5,100 bases of DNA from Actinoallomurus sp048498315 (GCA_048498315.1 JBEHYF010000256.1:1-5100); one strand, 5' to 3'; positions 1-5,095 are shown, numbered from the stretch's first letter. Program-made: numbers and translations. The notes: generated by a model from the letters alone, not told the origin.

Positions 1-34
1 GCCGCTCTCTGAGGGCCGCGGCGCGCCGACGGCG

Positions 35-61
35 TGGACACGCCGGGCAACGGGTTAGGCT
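35..61 (+). promoter_or_regulatory. possible promoter (TGGACA / TAGGCT)
   Basis: TGGACA at 35-40 matches five of six positions of the TTGACA -35 consensus. TAGGCT at 56-61 has the key T1, A2 and T6 of an actinobacterial -10 element. The 15-nt spacer is shorter than the usual 17-18 nt, which weakens the call. It would read toward the hairpin series at 71-223. A near-palindrome GGCGTG-GA-CACGCC (31-44) overlaps the -35 and could be an operator or a chance repeat. Confidence 0.25.
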
Positions 62-224
62 TGTGGTGCCGGTGTGGCATGTGTCCCCGGGCCGCACCTA
101 CCGCCTTCGCGGAATACCGTCCGGCCCGCGGCCGGAGCAGGAGCCGCGTTGTGCCTTTCGCCGAGAGGCGACCACCACACCGGCCTTCGACGCGTCGCCC
201 CCGCGGGGTCTCCCGCGGGGGCGT
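56..224 (+). ncRNA. candidate structured non-coding transcript, unidentified
   Basis: No convincing protein gene covers this stretch, but it contains a succession of hairpins read on the plus strand. They are an 8-bp stem 71-78/91-98 (one G-U pair), a 4-bp stem 101-104/109-112, a perfect 6-bp stem CCGGCC/GGCCGG at 121-126/130-135 with a 3-nt loop, and a 5-bp stem TCGCC/GGCGA at 158-162/167-171 closed by a GAGA loop. The strong terminator-like hairpin at 196-223 follows. A TAGGCT -10-like hexamer (56-61), with TGGACA at 35-40, would start transcription near 68. It matches no RNA family I recognise. GC-rich DNA forms short stems by chance, so this is a hypothesis resting on the arrangement only. 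Confidence 0.25.
196..223. terminator. strong bidirectional stem-loop terminator
   Basis: A perfect 12-bp inverted repeat: CGCCCCCGCGGG at 196-207 pairs with CCCGCGGGGGCG at 212-223, leaving a 4-nt loop. It begins 11 nt past the stop codon of the DUF3040 gene on the minus strand, where a factor-independent terminator is expected. There is no U-tract on either side, which is common for actinobacterial hairpin terminators. Because the stem is symmetric it could also stop plus-strand transcription coming from around position 68. Confidence 0.7.
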
Positions 225-234
225 TGCACGTCCG

Positions 235-438
235 TCAGACCGGCACCGTGACGAAGGCCGCGCCGATCAAACCGGCGATCACCAGGACCGCCACCGCGAC
301 CACCGCGATGGCGCGGATCCGCCGGCGCCTGCGCAGGCGCCCGAAGTTGGACAGCCGGCCGGCCAGCCGCGGGTCTTCCCGGCCGAGTCGAGATGCGATC
401 TCTGTGAGGATCCGCTCCTCCTCCATCGAGAGCGCCAT
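235..438 (-). CDS. DUF3040 small membrane protein
   Basis: A 67-residue protein whose N-terminus (MALSMEEERILTEIASRL, then an EDPRLAGRL stretch) matches the conserved start of the actinobacterial DUF3040 family. A very basic RLRRRRRIR patch at about residues 35-42 comes next, then one hydrophobic helix at about 43-63. By the positive-inside rule the N-terminal helix should lie in the cytoplasm. DUF3040 proteins have no established biochemical role. The family usually continues into a second membrane helix; this one stops after the first and is therefore short. The start at 438 is supported by a GGAGG sequence (445-449 on the complement) 6 nt upstream and by the family-typical N-terminus; the second Met (residue 5) is unlikely. 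It lies 61 nt behind the GHL10 lipoprotein gene on the same strand, so read-through is possible, and a strong hairpin follows it. Confidence 0.85.
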   Translation of the reverse strand: MALSMEEERILTEIASRLGREDPRLAGRLSNFGRLRRRRRIRAIAVVAVAVLVIAGLIGAAFVTVPV

Positions 439-444
439 GTCGCA

Positions 445-449
445 CCTCC
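445..449 (-). promoter_or_regulatory. ribosome binding site of the DUF3040 gene
   Basis: On the minus strand this reads GGAGG, six nucleotides before the ATG at 438. It is a near-perfect Shine-Dalgarno and decides between the Met at residue 1 and the in-frame Met at residue 5 of the protein. Confidence 0.75.
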
Positions 450-452
450 AGG

Positions 453-469
453 GGGTAAAAGCTTTACCC
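453..469. repeat. AT-rich perfect inverted repeat, possible operator or RNA hairpin
   Basis: GGGTAAA (453-459) and TTTACCC (463-469) are perfect inverted arms around a 3-nt centre, in the 61-nt gap between the GHL10 lipoprotein gene and the DUF3040 gene. The right half of the element lies only 3 nt from the DUF3040 Shine-Dalgarno. The AT content of the arms stands out in this GC-rich DNA. It could be a repressor operator, or an mRNA hairpin affecting translation of the small gene. No known regulator motif was recognised. Confidence 0.4.
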
Positions 470-488
470 GTTACTGCCCGCTCTTCAA
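461..488 (-). promoter_or_regulatory. weak promoter candidate for the DUF3040 gene
   Basis: On the minus strand, TTGAAG (488-483) and TAAAGC (466-461) are separated by 16 nt and lie 22 nt upstream of the DUF3040 ATG. The -35 is a fair match, but the -10 lacks the final T. The -10 overlaps the inverted repeat at 453-469, so a protein bound there would block it. If it is not a promoter, the small gene would depend on read-through from the GHL10 gene. Confidence 0.25.
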
Positions 489-499
489 GATCATTAGCC

Positions 500-2050
500 T
501 CATCCGGCGGTCATGTTCGCCGTACGGCTCGGGGAGCTCTCGCGGTGCGTGCGGTCCAGCGCCGTCACGTAGTAGGCGTAGCCGCGGCCCGGCCGCGCGG
601 TCGTGTCGCGGGTCTGGTGCGTGTCACCGCCGACGACCTTCAGCAGCGTTCCCGTTCCGGGCGGGAGGCAGGCTCCCGCCGTCTTCGCCGTCAAGACCCG
701 GTAGATCGCATACGCGGCCGCGCCGGAGCCCCGCCAGCTCAGCCGGCCGTTCCGCGCCTCCAGGCGGGTGGGCGGCGCGGGCGGCGGCCCGGCCGTCCCC
801 GGGGTCACCGGCACGACCGCCGGGCGCTCGTAGTGGTCGTGGAACAGCCGCGCGGCGAAGTTCTCGTGGTTCTGCGCGAGGTCGCGGGCGCTGAAGAACG
901 CCTCGCCCCGGACCTGCGGGTAGCGGGCGTCGACGCTCAGGTGGCGGGAGATCTCGCCCCCGTCGTTCCACGGGCCGCCGTGCCCGACCCGGTACCCCGC
1001 CTGCCCGATGATCAGCTGCACGCGCGTGCCGGCGACCTGCTCGGCCCACCAGGCGACCAGCGTGCGGTAGTCGGCCGGGCCGTACCCGATCGGCCAGTAC
1101 AGCTGCGGCGCGATGTAGTCGACCCAGTTGTTCTTCACCCACGTGCGGGTGTCGGCGTAGATGTCGTCATAACTCTGCAGCGCCCTGGTCGCCGAGCCGT
1201 TCGGGTCGGAGGAGCGGTTGCGCCACACCCCGAACGGGCTGATGCCGAACTTCACCCACGGCTTGGCGCGGTGGATGCGCGTGGACAGGCCCTGCACGAG
1301 CTCGTCGATGTTGTGCCGCCGCCAGTCGCCGACGTTCGTGAAGCCGGCACCGTAGCGGCGGAACGTCGCCTTGTCGGGGAAGGCCTTGCCGGGCACGGGA
1401 TAGGGGTAGAAGTAGTCGTCCAGGTGCACGCCGTCGATGTCGTACTTGTTCACGACGTCCATGACGACCTTGTCGACCAGGTCGCGCACCTGGGGCAGGC
1501 CCGGGTCGTACCACAGGGCGCCGCCGTAGCGGTGCACCCAGTCCGGGTGCCGGCGCGCCGGGTTGTTCGGTGCGAGCTTGGCCGGGTCGGGTCCGGTGCT
1601 GACGCGGAAGGGGTTGAACCAGGCGTGGAACTCCAGCCCGCGCGCGTGCGCCTCCTCGACCATGAACTTCAGCGGATCGTAGCCGGGGTCGCGGCCCGGT
1701 ACTCCGGTCAGGTACCGCGACCACGGCTCGTACGGCGAGGGGTAGAACGCGTCCGCGGACGGCCGGATCTGCACGTAGACGGTGTTGAGGTTCAGGCTGC
1801 GCGCCAGGTCCAAGAGGCGGACGAACTCCGCCTTCTGCCGGGCGACCGGCAGCCCCGGCCGCGATGGCCAGTCCCCGTTGCCGAGCGTCGTGATCCACAT
1901 CGCGCGGGTCTGCCGCGCCGCGTCGGTCGCGGCCGGGAGCATCTGGCCGCATTCGGCCGCCGCCGACGGTGCGGGCGCGGACGTGCCCTGCTTTCCGCCG
2001 CATCCGGCCAGGAGGGCCAGCGCGGCGGTGATCGTCACGCACCGTTTCAT
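500..2050 (-). CDS. GHL10-family (DUF187) glycosyl-hydrolase-like lipoprotein
   Basis: A 516-residue secreted lipoprotein. Residues 1-17 form a lipoprotein signal (K2/R3, hydrophobic core, lipobox L-A-G-C with lipidated C17), followed by a Ser/Ala/Pro-rich linker. From about residue 48 to 350 it shows GHL10 (DUF187) hallmarks: RAMWITTLGNGDWP at 49-62, NTVYVQIRPSADAFYPS near 89-105, FHAWFNPFR at 141-149, and DIDGVHLDDYFYPYP at 204-218 with D211 and D212 as likely catalytic or binding acids. The Bacillus YngK and E. coli DigH/YddW proteins belong to this family; DigH acts on denuded peptidoglycan glycan strands, so an envelope-polysaccharide role is inferred. After a Pro-rich linker (about 414-427), residues 428-510 look like a fibronectin type III-like beta domain. 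I prefer the ATG at 2050 because it puts the basic n-region at the N-terminus. A GTG 15 nt upstream (2065) would add five residues. The exact substrate is unknown. Confidence 0.85.
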   Translation of the reverse strand: MKRCVTITAALALLAGCGGKQGTSAPAPSAAAECGQMLPAATDAARQTRAMWITTLGNGDWPSRPGLPVARQKAEFVRLLDLARSLNLNTVYVQIRPSADAFYPSPYEPWSRYLTGVPGRDPGYDPLKFMVEEAHARGLEFHAWFNPFRVSTGPDPAKLAPNNPARRHPDWVHRYGGALWYDPGLPQVRDLVDKVVMDVVNKYDIDGVHLDDYFYPYPVPGKAFPDKATFRRYGAGFTNVGDWRRHNIDELVQGLSTRIHRAKPWVKFGISPFGVWRNRSSDPNGSATRALQSYDDIYADTRTWVKNNWVDYIAPQLYWPIGYGPADYRTLVAWWAEQVAGTRVQLIIGQAGYRVGHGGPWNDGGEISRHLSVDARYPQVRGEAFFSARDLAQNHENFAARLFHDHYERPAVVPVTPGTAGPPPAPPTRLEARNGRLSWRGSGAAAYAIYRVLTAKTAGACLPPGTGTLLKVVGGDTHQTRDTTARPGRGYAYYVTALDRTHRESSPSRTANMTAG

Positions 2051-2143
2051 GTTCGAACCACCCACGAGTGCGCATTCTCCCGGAGACTCGGCGGTGCCTG
2101 GTGGGTATCGAATCCCATAGGACTAGGACAAGGTGGCGCCATC
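2051..2143. promoter_or_regulatory. divergent intergenic promoter region
   Basis: This 93-bp gap between the outward-facing GHL10 lipoprotein and M50 protease genes must contain start signals for both. No clear -35/-10 pair was found in either direction. Visible elements are a tandem hexamer repeat TAGGAC-TAGGAC (2118-2129) just upstream of the protease Shine-Dalgarno, and an imperfect dyad GGGTATCGAATCCC (2103-2116) matching its own complement at 10 of 14 positions. Either could be a regulator site. Confidence 0.45.
2131..2136 (+). promoter_or_regulatory. ribosome binding site of the M50 protease gene
   Basis: AGGTGG lies 7 nt before the ATG at 2144. It fixes the start where the protein begins with the family-typical MKDTFRLGRIGGVRVGVNW, even though the reading frame stays open far upstream. 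Confidence 0.65.
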
Positions 2144-3247
2144 ATGAAGGACACCTTCCGGCTCGGCCGGATCGGTGGAGTGCGCGTCGGCGTCAACTGG
2201 ACCGTCCTGGTGATCTTCGCTCTGGTCACGTACGCGCTGGCCGCCGAGCGCCTTCCGCGAGACTACAAGGGTCTGCACCCTGCCGTGTACGCCGCCGGGG
2301 GGCTGGCGACCGCGCTGGGGTTCGTGGCGAGCCTCCTGGCGCACGAGCTGGCGCACGCGATCGTCGCCCGCCGCAACGGCCTGGCCGTCGACGGCGTCAC
2401 GCTGTGGCTGCTCGGCGGCATCGCCCGGTTCGAGGGCGAGCCGGCCACGCCCGGCGCCGAACTGCGCATCGCCGGCTGCGGCCCCCTGGTCAACCTGGTG
2501 CTCGGCGCCGCGCTGGGCGGGGCGTCCGCGGTGCTCGCCTTGGCGGACCCGCGCGGCATGGCGGCCGGCTGCGTCGGCTGGCTCGCCGCGATCAACCTGG
2601 TGCTGGCGATCTTCAACGTGGTGCCGGCGGCGCCGCTGGACGGCGGCCGCCTCGTCCACGCGCTCATGTGGCGGCTGTCCGGCGACCGTACGAAGGCGGC
2701 GCTGCAGGCCGCGACGGCCGGACGCGCCTTCGGCTGGATGACGATGGCGGCCGGGTTCTACCTGACCCTGTACAGCCCGGACGGGCTGTGGCTGACCATC
2801 GTCGGCTGGTTCCTGATCACCGCGGCGGGCCTGGATGCCGTCCAGGCGCGGGCACGGACGCGCCTGGACGGCATCACGATCCGGCGCATCATGACGCCCG
2901 ACCCGTTCACCGTGCCGGCCACGATGACGGTCGCGGAGTTCCTGCGCGAGATGCTGCCCCGGCACCGGCACGCCGCCTACCCGGTGCGCGCGGGCGACCG
3001 CGTCCCCGGCGTCGTCACCGTCGAACGCATCCGGCAGGCGCGGCCGGACACCCCGCTCGGCGACCTCGTGCAGGACGCCGCCCGCACCACCCCCGAAGCT
3101 CCGCTGGCCGGCCTGCTCACGCCGCTCACCCGCGAGCGCCTGCTCGTCTTCGACGGCGACCGGCTCGTCGGCATCGTCACCCCGCACGACCTCGCTCGCG
3201 AACTCGACCGCCTGGACCGCGAGGCCCGCCCGTACCGGGCACGCTGA
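2144..3247 (+). CDS. site-2-type intramembrane zinc metalloprotease (M50) with CBS pair, Rip3-like
   Basis: A 367-residue multi-pass membrane protein that should cut substrates within or next to the membrane. The zinc ligands are visible as HELAH (H67, E68, H71) and the NxxPxxPLDGG motif at 158-168 (third ligand D166). Hydrophobic segments lie at about 18-35, 46-68, 108-133, 144-163 and 196-232. The cytoplasmic C-terminal part carries two CBS-like halves, about 243-299 (IRRIMTPDPFTVPATMTVAEFL) and 303-358 (ending VFDGDRLVGIVTPHDLAREL). CBS pairs often bind adenine nucleotides, so an energy-sensing control of the protease is inferred. The N-terminus and architecture resemble Mycobacterium tuberculosis Rv2625c (Rip3), a DosR-regulon gene. 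No anti-sigma factor or other substrate gene is visible beside it, so the target is unknown. The start at 2144 is supported by AGGTGG 7 nt upstream. It is transcribed divergently from the GHL10 lipoprotein gene. Confidence 0.92.
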   Translation: MKDTFRLGRIGGVRVGVNWTVLVIFALVTYALAAERLPRDYKGLHPAVYAAGGLATALGFVASLLAHELAHAIVARRNGLAVDGVTLWLLGGIARFEGEPATPGAELRIAGCGPLVNLVLGAALGGASAVLALADPRGMAAGCVGWLAAINLVLAIFNVVPAAPLDGGRLVHALMWRLSGDRTKAALQAATAGRAFGWMTMAAGFYLTLYSPDGLWLTIVGWFLITAAGLDAVQARARTRLDGITIRRIMTPDPFTVPATMTVAEFLREMLPRHRHAAYPVRAGDRVPGVVTVERIRQARPDTPLGDLVQDAARTTPEAPLAGLLTPLTRERLLVFDGDRLVGIVTPHDLARELDRLDREARPYRAR

Positions 3248-3256
3248 CCGCGGCGG

Positions 3257-3286
3257 CGTGCGCGAGACCGGCGGGAAAACCGCACG
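3257..3286 (+). terminator. weak stem-loop behind the M50 protease gene
   Basis: CGTGCG (3257-3262) can pair with CGCACG (3281-3286) around an 18-nt loop, starting 9 nt after the protease stop codon. Within it, GCGG (3271-3274) and CCGC (3280-3283) form an alternative smaller hairpin. No U-tract follows. The stem is short, so termination before the radical SAM gene is possible but not assured. Confidence 0.3.
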
Positions 3287-3300
3287 TCGTGACACCACAT

Positions 3301-3316
3301 CCGAACATGCGTTCTA
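3301..3316. promoter_or_regulatory. SOS box (LexA operator)
   Basis: The 16-bp site CCGAACATGCGTTCTA matches the actinobacterial LexA consensus TCGAAC-N4-GTTCGA at 10 of 12 defined positions, including the invariant-looking GAAC and GTTC cores. It ends inside the TAGACT -10 element of the radical SAM gene, so bound LexA would block RNA polymerase directly. From memory, the mycobacterial homologue Rv2578c is also listed among LexA-controlled, DNA-damage-induced genes, which fits. No lexA or recA gene lies in this window. Confidence 0.75.
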
Positions 3317-3320
3317 GACT
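3315..3320 (+). promoter_or_regulatory. -10 element of a leaderless promoter
   Basis: TAGACT fits the actinobacterial TANNNT -10 pattern. The 7-nt gap to the ATG at 3328 places the transcription start on or next to the start codon, the usual geometry of leaderless mRNAs. There is no Shine-Dalgarno sequence before that ATG. The -35 is poor: GTGACA at 3289-3294 resembles it, but the spacer would be 20 nt. Confidence 0.65.
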
Positions 3321-3327
3321 GGTCGGC

Positions 3328-4335
3328 ATGCGATGGGACGCCTTGGCGCTGGACCTGCAAGAACCAGGATTGTTCAGGCATCCGGTGACGGTCGACACGC
3401 CGGAGTTCCGGGGGATCACCTTCCACGAGATCCACGCCAAGTCGATCATCAATCGGGTTCCCGCCGCGTCCCGCGTGCCGTTCCGCTGGACCATCAACCC
3501 CTACCGGGGATGCAGTCATGCGTGTTCCTACTGCTTCGCGCGGAAGACGCACGAATACCTGGACTTCGACGCCGGGCATGACTTCGACTCGCAGATCGTG
3601 GTGAAGGTGAACGCGCCGGAGCTCGTGCGCCGGGAGCTGGCCGCGCCGAAGTGGGCCGGCGAGCCGATCGCGATGGGCACCAACGTCGACTGCTACCAGC
3701 GGGCCGAGGGCCGCTACCGGCTCATGCCCGGCATCATCGCGGCGCTGCGCGACGCCGCCAACCCGTTCTCGATCCTGACGAAGGGCTCGCTGATCCTGCG
3801 CGACCTGCCGCTGCTCGAAGAGGCCGCCGAGCGCACCGACGTGAGCGTCGCCGTGTCGGTCGGCTGCGTCGATGCGGACCTGTGGCGGCTGGTCGAGCCG
3901 GGCACGCCGAGCCCGCTCAAGCGCCTGGAGGTCTGCAAGACCCTCAACGGGCACGGCATCGGCTGCGCCGTGCTCATGGGCCCGATCCTGCCATACCTGT
4001 CCGACATGCCGCGGCAGCTGGAGGAGACCGTGCGGCGCGCCGCCGAGGCCGGCGCCACCTCGGTGTCGGCGATCGTGCTGCACCTGCGGCCCGGCGCCCG
4101 CGAGTGGTTCATGCGCCGGCTGCGCGAGCACCACCCGGAGCTGGTCGCCCGCTACCAGCGGCTGTACGGCCGGGGCGCCTACGCCCCGAAGGAGTATCAG
4201 CACCGCATCGCCCGCCGAGTCGCCGAGCTGGCCGAACGCCACGGCATCGGCAGGGGCCGCAACGTCCGGCGCATGCCGGCCGCTCCCCCGCCGCCCGCAC
4301 CGGCTCCGTCGGCCCGGCAGCTCACCCTGATGTGA
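3328..4335 (+). CDS. Rv2578c-family radical SAM protein (SplB-like)
   Basis: A 335-residue cytoplasmic radical S-adenosylmethionine enzyme. Residues 56-70 (INPYRGCSHACSYCF) carry the three cysteines C62, C66 and C69 in CxxxCxxC spacing, the ligands of the [4Fe-4S] cluster. MGTNVDCYQ (117-124), PFSILTKGSLILRD (146-159) and VSVAVSVGC (172-180) match later strands of the partial TIM barrel in SplB-like proteins. A Pro/Ala-rich tail (318-328) leads to the C-terminal QLTLM. The substrate is unknown; resemblance to spore photoproduct lyase relatives does not prove DNA repair activity, although SOS control makes a damage-related role attractive. The ATG at 3328 is chosen over the in-frame ATG at 3307: MRWD is the usual family N-terminus, and 3307 lies inside the LexA box upstream of the -10. 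It follows the M50 gene by 80 nt on the same strand but has its own promoter. Confidence 0.92.
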   Translation: MRWDALALDLQEPGLFRHPVTVDTPEFRGITFHEIHAKSIINRVPAASRVPFRWTINPYRGCSHACSYCFARKTHEYLDFDAGHDFDSQIVVKVNAPELVRRELAAPKWAGEPIAMGTNVDCYQRAEGRYRLMPGIIAALRDAANPFSILTKGSLILRDLPLLEEAAERTDVSVAVSVGCVDADLWRLVEPGTPSPLKRLEVCKTLNGHGIGCAVLMGPILPYLSDMPRQLEETVRRAAEAGATSVSAIVLHLRPGAREWFMRRLREHHPELVARYQRLYGRGAYAPKEYQHRIARRVAELAERHGIGRGRNVRRMPAAPPPPAPAPSARQLTLM

Positions 4336-4338
4336 ACC

Positions 4339-4388
4339 GCGGGCGGCCCACGCTGCTCCGGCCGGGCACGGCCGCGGCCCCCGCCCGC
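4339..4388 (+). terminator. nested stem-loop behind the radical SAM gene
   Basis: GCGGGCGG (4339-4346) pairs perfectly with CCGCCCGC (4381-4388), starting 3 nt past the stop codon. Inside the large loop a second hairpin, CGGCCG (4359-4364) with CGGCCG (4369-4374), closes around a 4-nt loop. There is no U-tract. Position and stem strength suggest the 3' end of the radical SAM transcript. Confidence 0.5.
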
Positions 4389-4410
4389 AGCAGATGATCA
4401 AAACCCCTGA

Positions 4411-4536
4411 CATCTGCGCGCCCCGGAGGGAGTCGCGGCGTTCTTCGCCGGCGTGGAGGTCGTTGAGGAGGGTACCGCGCCGCCGTCCCCGTCGAGCTGG
4501 CGGGTGACGTCGATTCCGGAGTGGCGCAGATCGGGC
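4411..4536 (+). pseudogene. possible decayed 3' end of a DUF574-type SAM-dependent methyltransferase
   Basis: Directly after a TGA at 4408-4410, this frame encodes LRAPEGVAAFFAGVEVVEEG (4414-4473), then a Ser/Pro-rich stretch and IPEWR (4513-4527). It resembles the C-terminus of the actinobacterial DUF574 methyltransferases, which typically read as a basic-acidic helix, FFDGLELVEPGLV, then PEWRPDG. There is no start codon or upstream methyltransferase body, and about ten residues appear inserted before PEWR. A functional gene is therefore excluded, and only a remnant is proposed. The match is from memory of the family and is short, so chance similarity in GC-rich DNA remains possible. The rest of 4336-4600 shows only the two terminator-like hairpins. 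Confidence 0.3.
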
Positions 4537-4568
4537 CCGCCATGGACGTGGAGACGTACGGGACCGCG

Positions 4569-4591
4569 GTCCGCGAATGGTGACCGCGGAC
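4569..4591 (-). terminator. stem-loop behind gvpK
   Basis: GTCCGCG (4569-4575) and CGCGGAC (4585-4591) form a perfect 7-bp stem around a 9-nt loop. It lies 9 nt past the gvpK stop codon on the minus strand. No U-tract is visible. If it works, it marks the end of the gas-vesicle transcript. Confidence 0.5.
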
Positions 4592-4600
4592 GAACGCGGG

Positions 4601-5095
4601 TCAAACGTCGGGGCGGTCGGGCGGGAGGAGGGTACCGAGCGGACCGAGGTCCAGGTTCAGATCGGACGGTGACAGGCCGAACCGGTCACACAAATCCTCC
4701 ATCGCCTCTTCCAGGCGCATCAGCGTCACCCCGATCTCCTCGATCTGCTCGTCGGACAGGTCGCCCTGGTCGACGCGCCGGATGCACTGGCGCTCCACCA
4801 GCTGGCGCACCAGCTCGACGATCGTGAGGACCAGCTTGGTCAGGTCGCGCTGGACGTTCTCTGAGTCCGTCTCGATGCGCCAGCCCCTGCGCGGCGACGC
4901 CTCCCCCGGCCGTGCCGGCGGTTCCTGCCGGCGCGGCGGCGTCACCTCCCCCCGCAGCGGCGGTCGCTCGTCCCAGCGCGGGGACGGTGGCGCATCCGGG
5001 CGCGCCGGTGACGCGTCGCGCCGCCGCGGGGGCGGCTCCGTCCCGCCGGTCCGGCCGGCGCACCCGCCGGACAACATGTGCGCGACAACGGCCAT
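4601..5095 (-). CDS. gvpK: gas vesicle protein GvpK
   Basis: GvpK is an accessory or minor structural protein needed for gas-vesicle assembly in the systems where it has been tested. The family core fills residues 72-158 of this 164-residue reading: WRIETDSENVQRDLTKLVLT, the helical VELVRQLVERQCIRRVDQGDLS, then IEEIGVTLMRLEEAMEDL, and the diagnostic DLNLDLGPLGTLLP at 146-158. The N-terminal 70 residues are Pro/Arg/Gly-rich, probably disordered, and not part of the conserved domain. The start is uncertain. ATG at 5095 is only five bases from the window edge, another in-frame ATG lies at 5077, and the frame may extend beyond the window; no Shine-Dalgarno can be judged. Actinobacterial gvp clusters often end with gvpK, so the remaining gvp genes should lie just past position 5100 on the minus strand. 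It converges with the radical SAM gene and has no functional tie to it. Confidence 0.9.
   Translation of the reverse strand: MAVVAHMLSGGCAGRTGGTEPPPRRRDASPARPDAPPSPRWDERPPLRGEVTPPRRQEPPARPGEASPRRGWRIETDSENVQRDLTKLVLTIVELVRQLVERQCIRRVDQGDLSDEQIEEIGVTLMRLEEAMEDLCDRFGLSPSDLNLDLGPLGTLLPPDRPDV

Noticed and set aside
128..160. Cobalamin riboswitch, suggested by a GCAGGAGCC stretch
   Set aside because: The other conserved blocks of the B12 element are missing, and no cobalamin transport or synthesis gene follows on the plus strand.
63..251. Small plus-strand gene starting with GTG just behind the TAGGCT element
   Set aside because: The spacing from the -10 to the GTG codons (1-4 nt) does not fit leaderless initiation, there is no Shine-Dalgarno, and the frame runs through the terminator hairpin into the DUF3040 gene. 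The translation resembles no known protein.
2051..2058. GTTCGAAC palindrome next to the GHL10 start codon as a second LexA site
   Set aside because: The SOS box needs TCGAAC and GTTCGA separated by four bases in that order. Here the halves are fused and inverted in order, and the site lies within the ribosome-binding region of the GHL10 gene.
74..2143. Very long plus-strand open frame running into the M50 protease gene
   Set aside because: It is antisense to the GHL10 and DUF3040 genes, has low-complexity Arg/Val/Ala composition, and only the part from 2144 matches a known family. Stop-free frames are expected opposite GC-rich genes.
2068..3306. Fusion of an upstream open stretch to the radical SAM protein
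   Set aside because: The upstream part is an Arg/Pro/Gly-rich shadow of the M50 gene in another frame. The radical SAM protein has its own promoter, operator and family-typical start at 3328.
2977..4413. Long minus-strand open frame opposite the radical SAM gene
   Set aside because: The composition is low-complexity and no family pattern is visible, whereas the plus strand encodes a clear radical SAM enzyme with its cysteine motif.
4453..4827. Plus-strand frame of about 124 residues crossing into gvpK
   Set aside because: Its second half is antisense to the conserved GvpK core. Only its first part drew interest, as a possible methyltransferase remnant.
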